Assembly (NCBI GenBank): GCA_018712805.1
Contig: DVGI01000037.1
Coordinates: forward strand, 1 to 64,000
Direction: 5' to 3'
DNA length: 64,000 nt
Source: Candidatus Fimenecus excrementavium
Lineage (GTDB): Bacteria > Bacillota > Clostridia > Oscillospirales > Acutalibacteraceae
Shown here one piece after another: positions 16,600 through 24,246 of this stretch. Made by a program: the position numbers and the translations under genes. How positions within the stretch are numbered: position 1 is the stretch's first letter; every line of letters starts with the position of its first letter. A model generated the notes under the pieces. It worked only from the letters and a program-made list of their open reading frames with translations. It did not search any database and had not been told where the DNA came from.

Positions 16600-17472
16600 T
16601 CACTTCAAATCCGTTTTATTGACATAGCCGGTCACGTTCTCGCCGATCGGCGTTTTGCCCACGCGTTCGGGCGAGGACGTGATACGGTAGCGTCCGGAAA
16701 TCTCCTTGCCGTCATAAATATAAAACGACCCTGTTTTATAAGCCGCCGGGGTTTTTGCCGTTGCGGACACGTAAAGCGGGGTGTTTTGCAAGGAAACCAG
16801 CGTTTTTGCCGGGAACGGATTGCCGGAAGTGCCGCCGCTTGCAGGCGCGCTTGTCTTTTTGACGCCGTTTAAGCCGTTTGCTTTCATAATTGCGGGGTAA
16901 TCTTTATAGGCGTAATCCAGGTCAACCCGACCGTCTATCCCGTCGATGGTGCCGGACGAAGAATACTGCCACATACCGTAATTGCCGTCATAGGTGTTTT
17001 TCGCCGCCCACTGCGCGACCCAAACGTCATACCGCTTTTTACAGTCTTCGTCGACATAATTGTCGAGAAAAAACTTGTTGGCATAAATGCAGACATAACA
17101 GCCCGCCGCTTCGACCGCTTCGCAAAACGCGCGGATAATATCGGAAACCGCCGCCTTGCCGAGGTCCGCCTGCGCTTTTTCCTCAATATCGTAAGCGACC
17201 GGGTAAGAAAACTGTTTGCCCTCTATCCAGCTTAAAAAGACGCGCGCTTCCTCTTTGGCGTCGGCTGCGCTTTTGGCGTAGCTGTAATGATAAGCGCCGA
17301 CCGGCACGCCCGCCGCTGTTGCATTTTTATAGTTTTCTTCAAAGCACTCGTCCTTTTGGGACGGAAATCTGCCGAACCCGGCGCGAAGCATCGCGAACTG
17401 CACACCGGCTTTTTTCACCTTTTGCCAATCCACTTTTCCTTGGTATTTGCTGACATCGATACCGTTTTGCAT
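16600..17472 (-). CDS. GH25 lysozyme-type endolysin
   Basis: 290 residues from the ATG at 17470-17472, nine bases after AAAGG; an ATG three codons earlier sits too close to that site. The GH25 muramidase domain covers about 3-190, opening NGIDVSKYQGKVDW, with the catalytic D95 and E97 in YPVAYDIEEKA and the motif RVDLDYAY near 183. The C-terminal 80 residues (after a Gly/Ser/Pro-rich linker near 210-220) look like a small beta-barrel wall-binding domain of SH3 type. There is no signal peptide, so export would need the holin, as for phage endolysins. An internal promoter lies just upstream. Confidence 0.9.
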   Translation of the reverse strand: MQNGIDVSKYQGKVDWQKVKKAGVQFAMLRAGFGRFPSQKDECFEENYKNATAAGVPVGAYHYSYAKSAADAKEEARVFLSWIEGKQFSYPVAYDIEEKAQADLGKAAVSDIIRAFCEAVEAAGCYVCIYANKFFLDNYVDEDCKKRYDVWVAQWAAKNTYDGNYGMWQYSSSGTIDGIDGRVDLDYAYKDYPAIMKANGLNGVKKTSAPASGGTSGNPFPAKTLVSLQNTPLYVSATAKTPAAYKTGSFYIYDGKEISGRYRITSSPERVGKTPIGENVTGYVNKTDLK

Positions 17473-17540
17473 AGCTTGCATCCTTTCTGTTCGTTTGGAA
17501 AGCCCCTCTGCGTTTGCGTTGAATCGGAGCTTTCACTTTC

Positions 17541-17570
17541 ATTATATTGTCTTATCTTCTAAATTGCCAA
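17541..17570 (-). promoter_or_regulatory. Possible internal promoter before the endolysin gene
   Basis: Minus-strand TTGGCA (17570-17565) and TATAAT (17546-17541) are 18 bases apart in the 106-base gap between the collagen-like gene and the endolysin. It would give a leader of about 60 bases and could express the endolysin, XhlA-like protein and holin without the two upstream genes. Not supported by anything other than the match. Confidence 0.5.
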
Positions 17571-17578
17571 AGCACAGA

Positions 17579-18619
17579 TTATTCATACATATCGGTGCCC
17601 GTCATCAGAATCTTGCTGCCCGGCAGAAGCGGAATCCGCACAGCGCCGTCTTCTTCATTTAAAGACAGCCGCAGATCGGAAAACCCGTTTTTTACACGAT
17701 CGGAAATCGTGATATAGCTGTTGTTCGGCACAGTTCCCTGTGACGCGGTTCCGTAAATCGAAAGGGCCGCAGTGAAAAGCTCGGAAGCGTTTGCCGTCAC
17801 AAAAACGTCCAGCGTGCCGGTCGGCGCCTGACCGCGTAAATACGTCAGGTAGCGCATACCGCCATCTGTACTGATGCGCAGGTTGCAGGATGAAGCTGAT
17901 GACGCATAAACCAAATGTGCGTATATTTTGACTTCACTCGCAAGAAAACTTTTGTCTTGCAAGTCTTTCGAAAAGGAAACTTCTGCAACCGACTCTCCCT
18001 CTCCGACTTCAAAACGCACCAGCACACGCTCTCGTTTTTGACGGATACACTCGAAAATCCCGGCAGAAGCAACCGGATTTTGTGATGTTTCGGTTACAGC
18101 ACTATCTACCGTAACGCCCGGATCCCCTTTGTCTCCCTTGTCGCCTTTTTCGCCCTGCTCGCCTTGGTCACCCTTGTCCCCTTTAAAAGTTCCGTTTTCA
18201 ATCGCTTCCAAAAGCGCATTGACCGAAAAAGCATAGTCGGCGGCAAGCTTCTTTTCGGTATTTTCAAACACCGAAAAATACAAGTTGACGCTTTTGCTTT
18301 TGATAAGCTGTTCGGTCTTGCCATCTTCGTTTACCGAAACAATGTTTAAACAGCAAAGCGCCGTCATTTGGGACGTGATGTCGGCGGGGATAGAAAATTC
18401 TATTGCGTTTTCTTCGTCCGGGGTGAGATAATCGGTGCGGTTGACGCCGTTCACGGTGACAAACTCCAGATAATAGCGGTATTCCGGCGCGATATAAACC
18501 GGGTCAAGCAAAAAGCGCAGCGCTGTGGCGTTGTGCTCATACATGACGCCGCCCTGTGCGTCTTCAGGCGCTTCGGAAAGCCCCGCCGGCACCTGAATTT
18601 CTACAATGTTTTGTTTCAT
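17579..18619 (-). CDS. Baseplate/tail-like protein with collagen-like Gly-X-Y stretch
   Basis: 346 residues in three parts. Residues 1-145 resemble the BppU N-terminal domain found in phage baseplates (NATALRFLLDPVYIAPEYRY then a beta-rich region). Residues about 148-168 are seven Gly-X-Y triplets (GDKGDQGEQGEKGDK and so on), a collagen-like trimerising segment common in phage tail fibres. Residues 170-346 form a beta-rich domain without cysteine-based motifs that I do not recognise. Its ATG overlaps the upstream regulator stop as ATGA. No other tail gene is present, so it may be a relic or a secreted fibre. Function is not established. Confidence 0.65.
   Translation of the reverse strand: MKQNIVEIQVPAGLSEAPEDAQGGVMYEHNATALRFLLDPVYIAPEYRYYLEFVTVNGVNRTDYLTPDEENAIEFSIPADITSQMTALCCLNIVSVNEDGKTEQLIKSKSVNLYFSVFENTEKKLAADYAFSVNALLEAIENGTFKGDKGDQGEQGEKGDKGDKGDPGVTVDSAVTETSQNPVASAGIFECIRQKRERVLVRFEVGEGESVAEVSFSKDLQDKSFLASEVKIYAHLVYASSASSCNLRISTDGGMRYLTYLRGQAPTGTLDVFVTANASELFTAALSIYGTASQGTVPNNSYITISDRVKNGFSDLRLSLNEEDGAVRIPLLPGSKILMTGTDMYE
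18116..18182 (-). repeat. Collagen-like Gly-X-Y coding repeat
   Basis: Seven consecutive Gly-X-Y triplets rich in Asp, Glu, Lys and Gln, ending in GDPG, are encoded here inside the baseplate-like gene. The codons vary between triplets, so the stretch is a protein-level rather than a DNA-level repeat. Confidence 0.75.
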
Positions 18620-19029
18620 GCGTTCCCTCCGTAAAATTTCAAAGTTTCCTGAAAGGATTTCGGCGGATGCAAAAGGCTGAAATCCAACAGAAAAGGATAG
18701 CGAAGACTTGCCTGCAATTTGCGCTTTGCCGCTTCGGAAAGCGTATAGACCCGCTGGCGCGAAAGCTTACACAGGCGCGCGGTTTCCGAAACGCTGTTGT
18801 CCTGGATTAACAAAAGCTCCGCGACACAGCGTTCCTCTTGGGAAAGCTCCGTCTCCAGCGCATAGCGCACAAGCCGCCGCAGGGTTTCGGTTTTTTGCGT
18901 GACCAAAAATTTCGGAATCACGCCTTGTTCCAGTTCGGCGGCCGTCAGCGGCTCGAAGCGCTCCGACAGATAAAAATATTCATCTTCGGTAAGCGGAATC
19001 AGCGCCTTTTGCACAGTCGTTGTAATCAT
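18616..19029 (-). CDS. Sigma-70 region 4-like regulator of the lysis cassette
   Basis: 137 residues from the ATG at 19027-19029, preceded by AGGAGGAGGTCT. Residues about 65-110 read TELSQEERCVAELLLIQDNS, then SVSETARLCKLSRQRVYTLS and AAKRKLQASLRY, which is the sigma-70 region 4 helix-turn-helix pattern. No region 2 is present, so it is more likely a phage-type late activator or anti-sigma-like DNA-binding protein than a complete sigma factor. Its position as first gene, directly behind a LexA-boxed promoter and overlapping the next gene by ATGA, suggests that it controls the cassette. Confidence 0.68.
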   Translation of the reverse strand: MITTTVQKALIPLTEDEYFYLSERFEPLTAAELEQGVIPKFLVTQKTETLRRLVRYALETELSQEERCVAELLLIQDNSVSETARLCKLSRQRVYTLSEAAKRKLQASLRYPFLLDFSLLHPPKSFQETLKFYGGNA

Positions 19030-19050
19030 AGACCTCCTCCTTTTTTGTCC

Positions 19051-19104
19051 GTAAACAAGAACAACACCCAAATGCGAAAACGCATTTGAGTGTTGCAGGT
19101 TTAC
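19051..19104 (-). promoter_or_regulatory. Long stem-loop in the leader of the lysis cassette
   Basis: In the RNA, bases 19095-19081 and 19076-19062 pair over 15 bp (one G-U) around a 4-base loop. An outer 6-bp arm (GTAAAC 19104-19099 with GTTTAC 19056-19051) closes it after small internal loops. The structure ends about 10 bases before the AGGAGGAGG ribosome-binding site. There is no following T-run, so it is not a classical terminator. It may stabilise the mRNA or control translation. Its 5' edge overlaps the LexA box. Confidence 0.6.
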
Positions 19105-19117
19105 GAACATTTGTTCG
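19104..19117. promoter_or_regulatory. LexA (SOS) box of the lysis cassette
   Basis: CGAACATTTGTTCG is a perfect 14-base palindrome matching the Gram-positive LexA/DinR consensus CGAAC-N4-GTTCG. It starts 13 bases after the -10 hexamer of the promoter at 19131-19159, where a bound repressor would block transcription. The same core GAACAAATGTTC recurs at 43096-43107 behind another strong promoter. Confidence 0.78.
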
Positions 19118-19130
19118 CCTTGCATAGTCT

Positions 19131-19159
19131 ATAATACAGAATATGCATTCAGTTGTCAA
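19131..19159 (-). promoter_or_regulatory. Consensus sigma-A promoter of the lysis cassette
   Basis: Minus-strand TTGACA (19159-19154) and TATTAT (19136-19131) lie 17 bases apart; transcription would begin near 19124. Such a strong promoter needs repression, and the LexA box immediately downstream offers it. It lies only 7 bases after the clpC stop codon, and no clpC terminator was seen. Confidence 0.82.
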
Positions 19160-19165
19160 GGGGAA

Positions 19166-21631
19166 TTATTCGGATTTCTCCGCCGCGGTATCTGTCTTGC
19201 GGAACACGAACGCGTCGTTTTCCGGCTCGCAGACATAATGCCCGCTCGCGGTTACGTCGCCGCGCAGCATTGCTTCGGAAAGGGAATCTTCGATTTTGCT
19301 CTGGATTGCACGTTTCAAAGGACGTGCGCCGTACACTTCGTCGAAGCCCGCGTCGGCAATTTTTGCAATGGTTTCGTCGGTGAAATCGACGGTGATGTCC
19401 ATTGCGGCGACACGCTTTTTCAGGTTCTCCAAAAGACGTTTGGCGATTTCCTGAATCTGCGGTTTCGTCAGCCGTTTGAAGACAATGATGTCATCGACAC
19501 GGTTTAAGAACTCCGGACGGAACATCGAGCGCAATTCGCCCATGACCGCTTCTTTGATTTTTTCGTCGTTCTTTTCCTGTTCCTCGGCGGAATCCGCGAA
19601 GCCGAACGCCGCTTGTTTCGAGGTAATCAGTTTCGCGCCGACGTTAGAGGTCATAATAATCACGCAGTTTTTGAAGTCCACGCGCCGACCTTGGGAATCG
19701 GTCAAAATGCCGTCGTCCAAGATTTGCAGAAGCACGTTGAACACGTCGGGGTGCGCTTTCTCGATTTCATCGAACAAAATGACGGAATAGGGTTTTCTTC
19801 TTACCTTTTCGGTAAGCTGACCGCCTTCGTCAAACCCGACATAGCCGGGCGGCGAACCCACAAGACGGGAAACGGTGTGTTTCTCCATGTATTCGGACAT
19901 ATCGAGCCGGATCATCGCGTTTTCGTCACCGAACATGGCGGCCGCAAGCGCTTTGCAAAGCTCGGTTTTGCCGACGCCGGTGGGGCCTAAGAAGATAAAC
20001 GAGCCAATCGGTTTTTTCGGGTCTTTCAAACCCACTCTGCCGCGGCGAATTGCGCGCGACACAGCCTTGACGGCATCATCCTGCCCGACAATACGACGAT
20101 GGAGTTCGTCTTCCATGTGTAAAAGTCTTTCGCTTTCCTCGGTGGTCAACTGGGTCAGCGGAATCCCCGTCCAAGCGGACACAATCTGAGCAATATCGGT
20201 TGCCGTAACTTCGTCACGGCTGTGGCCGGTCTGCTGCATCCACTCTTTCTTCTTTTGCTCGAGTTCGGAAGAAACTTTCTTCTCTTTATCGCGCAATTCG
20301 GCGGCGCGCTCAAATTCCTGTGCGCTGACGGCGGACTGTTTTTCCGCTTCGAGCTCTTTTTGTTTTTCTTCGAGGTCTTTAATTTCAGGCGGAGCTGTAA
20401 AGGTTTGCAGCCTTACTCTCGACGCCGCTTCATCGATAAGGTCAATCGCCTTATCGGGCAGATAGCGGTCGCCGATATAGCGCGTGGAAAGTTTCACGGC
20501 CGCGTTAATCGCTTCGTCTGTGATTTTCACCTTGTGGTGCGCCTCGTATTTATCGCGCAACCCTTTGAGGATTTCAACGGCTTCTTCTTCGGTCGGCTCG
20601 CCGACGGTAATCGGCTGGAACCGGCGTTCAAGCGCCGCGTCCTTTTCAATATGTTTGCGGTATTCTTCAATCGTGGTCGCGCCGATCACCTGCAGTTCCC
20701 CGCGGGCAAGCGAGGGTTTCAAAATGTTGGCGGCGTCCACTGCGCCTTCGGCACTGCCGGCGCCGATGAGGGTATGGACTTCATCAATAAACAAAATGAT
20801 GTCGTCCGCCGCTTTTACTTCGTCAATAACCTTTTTAATCCGCTCTTCAAAGTCGCCGCGGTATTTGGTACCGGCGACCATGCCGGTGAGGTCAAGGGAA
20901 ATAATCCGTTTATTTTTCAGCATTTCCGGCACTTCACCGGAAACGATTTTCAGCGCAAGCCCCTCGGCAATCGCGGTTTTACCGACGCCGGGTTCACCGA
21001 TTAAGCAGGGGTTGTTTTTAGTACGGCGGGAAAGGATTTGAATCACACGTTCAATTTCCTTTTGACGGCCGATAACGGGGTCGATTTTGCCGTCGCGCGC
21101 AAGCTGCGTTAAATCGCGGCCGAACTGCGAAAGCACATCGTCGCTGTCGGAAGCGGGATTGCCCGCGCCGGAGGTCTGACCGGTCGCGCCGCCGTTCATC
21201 ATATTTTTGGAAATATCATTGACAAGGTCCTGCAAAGAAATGCCGGCCTGCATCAAAATCTGCGCCGCGCAGCACGTGGATTCCCGCGCAATGGCGAGGA
21301 GCACATGCTCCGTGCCGACAAGGCTCTGCCCCATGCTCCGGGCAAAGGAAACCGCGGTTTCAATGATATTTTTGCTTCTCGGCGTAAAATCGTCGGGCAC
21401 AAGCTCGGTCGGCACGCCGACGCCGACGGTTTGCTTAATATAATTTTCCACCTGGTCATAAGTCAACTTGCGAGCGGCCAAAACCGTGCCCGCAACGGTG
21501 GAGGTATCTGATAAAAGCCCTAAAAGCAGGTGTTCACTGCCGATGTAGGTATGCCCGAGGTCCTGGGCGGCTTCCACCGCTTTATTAAGGGACTTATTCG
21601 CTTTTTCCGTAAAGCCTGTAAACTTAAACAT
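19166..21631 (-). CDS. clpC: ATP-dependent Clp protease ATP-binding subunit ClpC
   Basis: 821 residues, the usual size. The N-terminal repeat domain (residues 1-145, opening [20 protein letters not shown]), the first AAA+ module with Walker [15 protein letters not shown] near 207, a UVR/M-domain near 400-450, and the second AAA+ module with [14 protein letters not shown] near 550 appear in order. It unfolds substrates for ClpP, including phospho-arginine-marked proteins made by McsB. Start ATG has AAAGGACGATGCCTT before it. Last gene of the ctsR-mcsA-mcsB-clpC operon, so CtsR should control it. Confidence 0.97.
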   Translation of the reverse strand: MFKFTGFTEKANKSLNKAVEAAQDLGHTYIGSEHLLLGLLSDTSTVAGTVLAARKLTYDQVENYIKQTVGVGVPTELVPDDFTPRSKNIIETAVSFARSMGQSLVGTEHVLLAIARESTCCAAQILMQAGISLQDLVNDISKNMMNGGATGQTSGAGNPASDSDDVLSQFGRDLTQLARDGKIDPVIGRQKEIERVIQILSRRTKNNPCLIGEPGVGKTAIAEGLALKIVSGEVPEMLKNKRIISLDLTGMVAGTKYRGDFEERIKKVIDEVKAADDIILFIDEVHTLIGAGSAEGAVDAANILKPSLARGELQVIGATTIEEYRKHIEKDAALERRFQPITVGEPTEEEAVEILKGLRDKYEAHHKVKITDEAINAAVKLSTRYIGDRYLPDKAIDLIDEAASRVRLQTFTAPPEIKDLEEKQKELEAEKQSAVSAQEFERAAELRDKEKKVSSELEQKKKEWMQQTGHSRDEVTATDIAQIVSAWTGIPLTQLTTEESERLLHMEDELHRRIVGQDDAVKAVSRAIRRGRVGLKDPKKPIGSFIFLGPTGVGKTELCKALAAAMFGDENAMIRLDMSEYMEKHTVSRLVGSPPGYVGFDEGGQLTEKVRRKPYSVILFDEIEKAHPDVFNVLLQILDDGILTDSQGRRVDFKNCVIIMTSNVGAKLITSKQAAFGFADSAEEQEKNDEKIKEAVMGELRSMFRPEFLNRVDDIIVFKRLTKPQIQEIAKRLLENLKKRVAAMDITVDFTDETIAKIADAGFDEVYGARPLKRAIQSKIEDSLSEAMLRGDVTASGHYVCEPENDAFVFRKTDTAAEKSE

Positions 21632-21664
21632 AAGGCATCGTCCTTTCTTCGGGAAAGGCGCTTG

Positions 21665-22663
21665 TTACAGTCTTTCCCGCACCATTTTCGCACGCTCCAT
21701 ATCGCGTTCCCGGGCGGTAAGCGTCTTGCCGACCTGCGCGTTAATCGTCGCAGGCTGCATGGAGACCATCAGTTCATCAATCACTTTCCGGTCCACATTC
21801 AGCACGCCGCTCACAGCGCCCAAACGCACTTTGGAGATGAGTTCCATAAATTCTTTTGTATCTAACAGTCTTGCCGATTTTAAGATACCGTATGCACGGT
21901 GAATGGCGTCTTCGCTTTCCACGGATTTGACAAACTCCGTGCGTGCGGCACGCTCTTGCGCGGCAAGCTGTAAAACGATTGTTTTCAAGTTTTCAATCGC
22001 TGCTTTTTCCGAAATGCCGAGCGTTACCTGGTTGCTCAGCTGATAAAGGTCGCCCATCGGGGCGCTTCCTTCGCCGTAGGCACCGCGAATGGTAAGCCCC
22101 AGCTTGGAAACCGTAGACGCGAGCGTCCCCATGCGCCGCGTTGTCGTCAAAGCCGGCAAATGCAGCATCACGGAGGCGCGCATACCCGTGCCGAGATTGG
22201 TCGGGCACTGCGTCAAATAGCCGAGCCGTTCATCAAAGGCAAATCGGACTTTTTCGTTAATTTCGTCATCGAGCCGGTCGGCAATTTCGTAAGCTTGCGC
22301 CAATGCCAAGCCCGGCATCATGACCTGCAAACGGATGTGGTCTTCCTCGTTGAGCATGATGCTGATGTTTTCGCTGTCGGAAAGCAGCAGCGCCCGCCCG
22401 TCGGCAGAAGAAGCAAACTCAGGGCTTATCACGTGCTTTTCAGCCAACGAAACGATTTGCGCTTGTGTCAGCGTTTTCATTTCGATATAGTGAAGTCCTT
22501 CGCTTTGCGGGACTGCGTCACGCACAATCTCGTTGACATGTACTCTGGTTTTGGTGTCCAGCCTTGCGGGGAACGGATATTCTTCCAAGTTCCGCGCAAG
22601 CCTAATGCGGGTGCTTATGACAACATCATTTTGCTCGCCTTCACCGAGATACCACTTATTCAT
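21665..22663 (-). CDS. mcsB: Protein-arginine kinase McsB
   Basis: 332 residues from the ATG at 22661-22663 with AGGAGG nine bases upstream. It has the guanido-kinase fold, with VVISTRIRLARNLEEYPFPA near 13-32 and the signature CPTNLGTGMRASVMLHLPAL near 154-173. It phosphorylates arginines on damaged proteins and on CtsR, marking them for ClpCP. It overlaps the end of mcsA by 8 bases; McsA is its activator. The C-terminus contains the RDMERAKMVRERL arginine-rich end. Confidence 0.95.
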   Translation of the reverse strand: MNKWYLGEGEQNDVVISTRIRLARNLEEYPFPARLDTKTRVHVNEIVRDAVPQSEGLHYIEMKTLTQAQIVSLAEKHVISPEFASSADGRALLLSDSENISIMLNEEDHIRLQVMMPGLALAQAYEIADRLDDEINEKVRFAFDERLGYLTQCPTNLGTGMRASVMLHLPALTTTRRMGTLASTVSKLGLTIRGAYGEGSAPMGDLYQLSNQVTLGISEKAAIENLKTIVLQLAAQERAARTEFVKSVESEDAIHRAYGILKSARLLDTKEFMELISKVRLGAVSGVLNVDRKVIDELMVSMQPATINAQVGKTLTARERDMERAKMVRERL

Positions 22664-23162
22664 TTCCGTTTTCCTCCTGCTCGAGCGCTTTGATTTCATC
22701 CCGCAGTTTTGCCGCGGTTTCGTAATTCTGAATATCGACAGCTGCGTCGAGTTTTTCTTTCAATTCCTCGATTTTGCTGTTCTTTTTCTGCACCGGCGAA
22801 CCGTTTGCAATTTTGCCCTCGTGATGGGTGCGTCCGTGGATGCGCTCAATCGAGGGGGTCAGCTTGTCGTAAAAGGTTTCATAGCAGTTCGAGCAGCCGA
22901 CCTTGCCGCTTTTGACAATGTCGTTAAACGAACAGCCGCACTTGTCACAGCGCAAAACGCTGTTGCTCAAAGCGCCGATGCCGACCGGCTCAAACAGCGA
23001 GCTTAACATATCGGAAAAACCGAACCCGAAATCCGGGAACACGCTGCCGTAGCCGAGGCTCTTCGCACATTCGGAACAAAGGTGCGCTTCTGTCGCCTCA
23101 CCGTTTACGATTCTTTTAATATGGGTAGTTGCTTCATATTTTCCGCAATTTTGACACAACAT
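22656..23162 (-). CDS. mcsA: McsA, zinc-finger activator of McsB
   Basis: 168 residues from the ATG at 23160-23162, 8 bases after AAGGAG. Two zinc sites are visible: C3/C6 with C29/C32 (MLCQNCG, LCSECAKSLG) and C73/C76 with C91/C94 (RCDKCGCSF, GCSNCYETF). A UVR-type helical pair fills the C-terminus (KIEELKEKLDAAVDIQNYET). It binds and activates the McsB kinase in the heat-shock response and protects against metals. Fourteen bases separate it from ctsR. Confidence 0.95.
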   Translation of the reverse strand: MLCQNCGKYEATTHIKRIVNGEATEAHLCSECAKSLGYGSVFPDFGFGFSDMLSSLFEPVGIGALSNSVLRCDKCGCSFNDIVKSGKVGCSNCYETFYDKLTPSIERIHGRTHHEGKIANGSPVQKKNSKIEELKEKLDAAVDIQNYETAAKLRDEIKALEQEENGNE

Positions 23163-23175
23163 AATAAACACTCCT

Positions 23176-23625
23176 TTACTGCATTGTAGTAATCAGCATT
23201 TGTTTAAACACCGACGCGCGAACCGTGTTGCGCAGTTCCTGCGGAATTTCACGATACGCTTTGTCGGAAATGGCGGCGCTCATCACTTGCGCCGTTTGCT
23301 GCGGCAAAATGCCGCGGGCATACAGATTTTGAATATTTGCCCGGCAGGTTTTCTCATCCATCGAGTCGCCGATGGAATTGATCAGGTGCATCATCAGCGT
23401 TTCCGGTGTGCAGGTCGCGCGCGTGATTTTAATGTATCCGCCGCCGCCGCGCCGGCTTTCGACGATGTACCCCTGCTCCGGGGTAAATCGGGAAGCGAGC
23501 ACATAATTGATTTGGCTCGGCACGCATCCAAGCTGTTCCGCCAAATCGTTGCGCTTGATTTCCGTCGTGCCGCTATCGGAGAGCATATCCAAAATCATCT
23601 TGGTGATTTCTTTGCTCAAGTTCAT
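23176..23625 (-). CDS. ctsR: Heat-shock repressor CtsR
   Basis: 149 residues. The N-terminal helix-turn-helix (NDLAEQLGCVPSQINYVLAS near 26-45) and the glycine-rich wing RRGGGGYIKI near 58-67 are the CtsR DNA-recognition parts. The C-terminal half is the McsB/ClpC-responsive dimer domain. It represses the clp operon and should bind the heptad repeats at 23731-23747 and 23672-23688, so it regulates itself. First gene of the operon, with GAGGTGAGCCGTAAAA before its ATG. Confidence 0.96.
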   Translation of the reverse strand: MNLSKEITKMILDMLSDSGTTEIKRNDLAEQLGCVPSQINYVLASRFTPEQGYIVESRRGGGGYIKITRATCTPETLMMHLINSIGDSMDEKTCRANIQNLYARGILPQQTAQVMSAAISDKAYREIPQELRNTVRASVFKQMLITTMQ

Positions 23626-23671
23626 TTTTACGGCTCACCTCTTTTTTTGATTTTTTCAAGTCTTTTTTGAC

Positions 23672-23688
23672 TTTGACTATCTTTGACC
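23672..23688 (-). promoter_or_regulatory. CtsR operator downstream of the promoter
   Basis: On the minus strand GGTCAAA-GAT-AGTCAAA is a direct heptad repeat with 3-base spacing, one mismatch to the CtsR consensus, located in the transcribed leader of ctsR. A third half-site GTCAAA follows directly. Confidence 0.8.
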
Positions 23689-23701
23689 TTTAACGACTAC
23701 C

Positions 23702-23729
23702 ATTATACGATTTTTGAAAGAAAAGTCAA
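23702..23729 (-). promoter_or_regulatory. Sigma-A promoter of ctsR-mcsA-mcsB-clpC
   Basis: Minus-strand TTGACT (23729-23724) and TATAAT (23707-23702) with a 16-base spacer. CtsR-type repeats flank it on both sides, so the repressor could cover it completely. Confidence 0.8.
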
Positions 23730-23730
23730 A

Positions 23731-23747
23731 GGTCAAAAAAGGTCAAA
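23731..23747 (+). promoter_or_regulatory. CtsR operator upstream of the promoter
   Basis: GGTCAAA-AAA-GGTCAAA is a perfect tandem heptad repeat matching the CtsR operator. An additional GTCAAA lies just before it, at the -35 box. Confidence 0.88.
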
Positions 23748-23770
23748 AACGTTTTAAAACTTCCGATTTT

Positions 23771-23944
23771 TTAGTCTAACCAGTCATTTTCTTCGATTTT
23801 CTTTAAATTTCTTTGATTTTTAAATTTTCTTTTCTCGGCGGAAAATGTCTGACCTTCCGTCACTTCGTCCGGCAGGGTATCCTCTTCTGAAAAAGCATCC
23901 TCTTCGTAGTCCGGCGGTGTCATAGATGAATAAACAAACGGCAT
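23771..23944 (-). CDS. Small acidic protein, 57 aa, unknown
   Basis: ATG at 23942-23944, 7 bases after AAGGAGGAAG, an ideal ribosome-binding site, and a TAA at 23771-23773. The peptide starts MPFVYSSMTPPDYEEDAFSE, is strongly acidic in the first half and basic in the second (KRKFKNQRNLKKIEE), and has no membrane segment or cysteine. I do not recognise it. The minus strand shows CATACACT about 30 bases before the Shine-Dalgarno, similar to a SigE -10 box; that is a weak hint of sporulation control. Its downstream end lies 24 bases before the CtsR operator. Confidence 0.6.
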   Translation of the reverse strand: MPFVYSSMTPPDYEEDAFSEEDTLPDEVTEGQTFSAEKRKFKNQRNLKKIEENDWLD

Positions 23945-24000
23945 TTTGACTTCCTCCTTTTGGTTTATTAAAGTTAGTGTATGCCGTTTTTCTGAAAATC

Positions 24001-24025
24001 ATGAACCAAATTTTGTTTGGTTCAT
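24001..24025. repeat. Perfect 10-bp inverted repeat between two divergent small genes
   Basis: ATGAACCAAA and TTTGGTTCAT flank a 5-base centre TTTTG. The palindrome sits 57 bases before the start of the 57-aa gene (minus) and 73 bases before the start of the 40-aa gene (plus). It has no T-run and no gene reads into it, so an operator is more likely than a terminator. The binding protein is unknown. Confidence 0.6.
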
Positions 24026-24097
24026 AGGATGTAATGAGAGCGCCGAAAGGCAAAACCTCCGGTGGCTTTCAGTCCCCCAAGGAAAGGAGGAGCATCG

Positions 24098-24220
24098 ATG
24101 AACTTCTGCGGTGGTTTCGGGAATAACGGTCTTCTGATCCTTGTCATTCTCATCATCCTGTTTTCGGCGGATAACGGTTGCGGCTGCACCGGCACGCGTG
24201 ACTGCGGCTGCGGCTGCTAA
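24098..24220 (+). CDS. Small Gly/Cys-rich membrane peptide, 40 aa (YjcZ-like)
   Basis: ATG at 24098 with AAAGGAGGAGCATCG before it, TAA at 24218-24220. A Gly/Asn-rich start (MNFCGGFGNNG) is followed by one membrane helix LLILVILIILFSA and a tail of alternating Cys-Gly (CGCTGTRDCGCGC). The layout recalls YjcZ-type peptides made in sporulating Firmicutes, but here the tail is cysteine-rich, which could bind metal or form disulfides. A strong terminator follows 26 bases later. Too short for routine gene finding; the ribosome-binding site and terminator support it. Confidence 0.68.
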   Translation: MNFCGGFGNNGLLILVILIILFSADNGCGCTGTRDCGCGC

Positions 24221-24246
24221 TTGCGGCATCTGCGCGTAAATAAAGG

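Noticed and set aside
16066..19029. Complete prophage
   Set aside because: Only a lysis cassette and one baseplate-like gene are present; flanking genes are the capsule operon and clpC, with no integrase, packaging or structural genes and no att-like repeats seen.
20222..21004. Long open frame opposite clpC
   Set aside because: Shadow of clpC, with no start context.
24031..24080. GAGCGCCGAAAGGCAAA before the 40-aa peptide, resembling a glycine riboswitch core
   Set aside because: Only one short block matches; the other conserved glycine-aptamer segments are missing. The GCC-GAAA-GGC element is an ordinary small hairpin.
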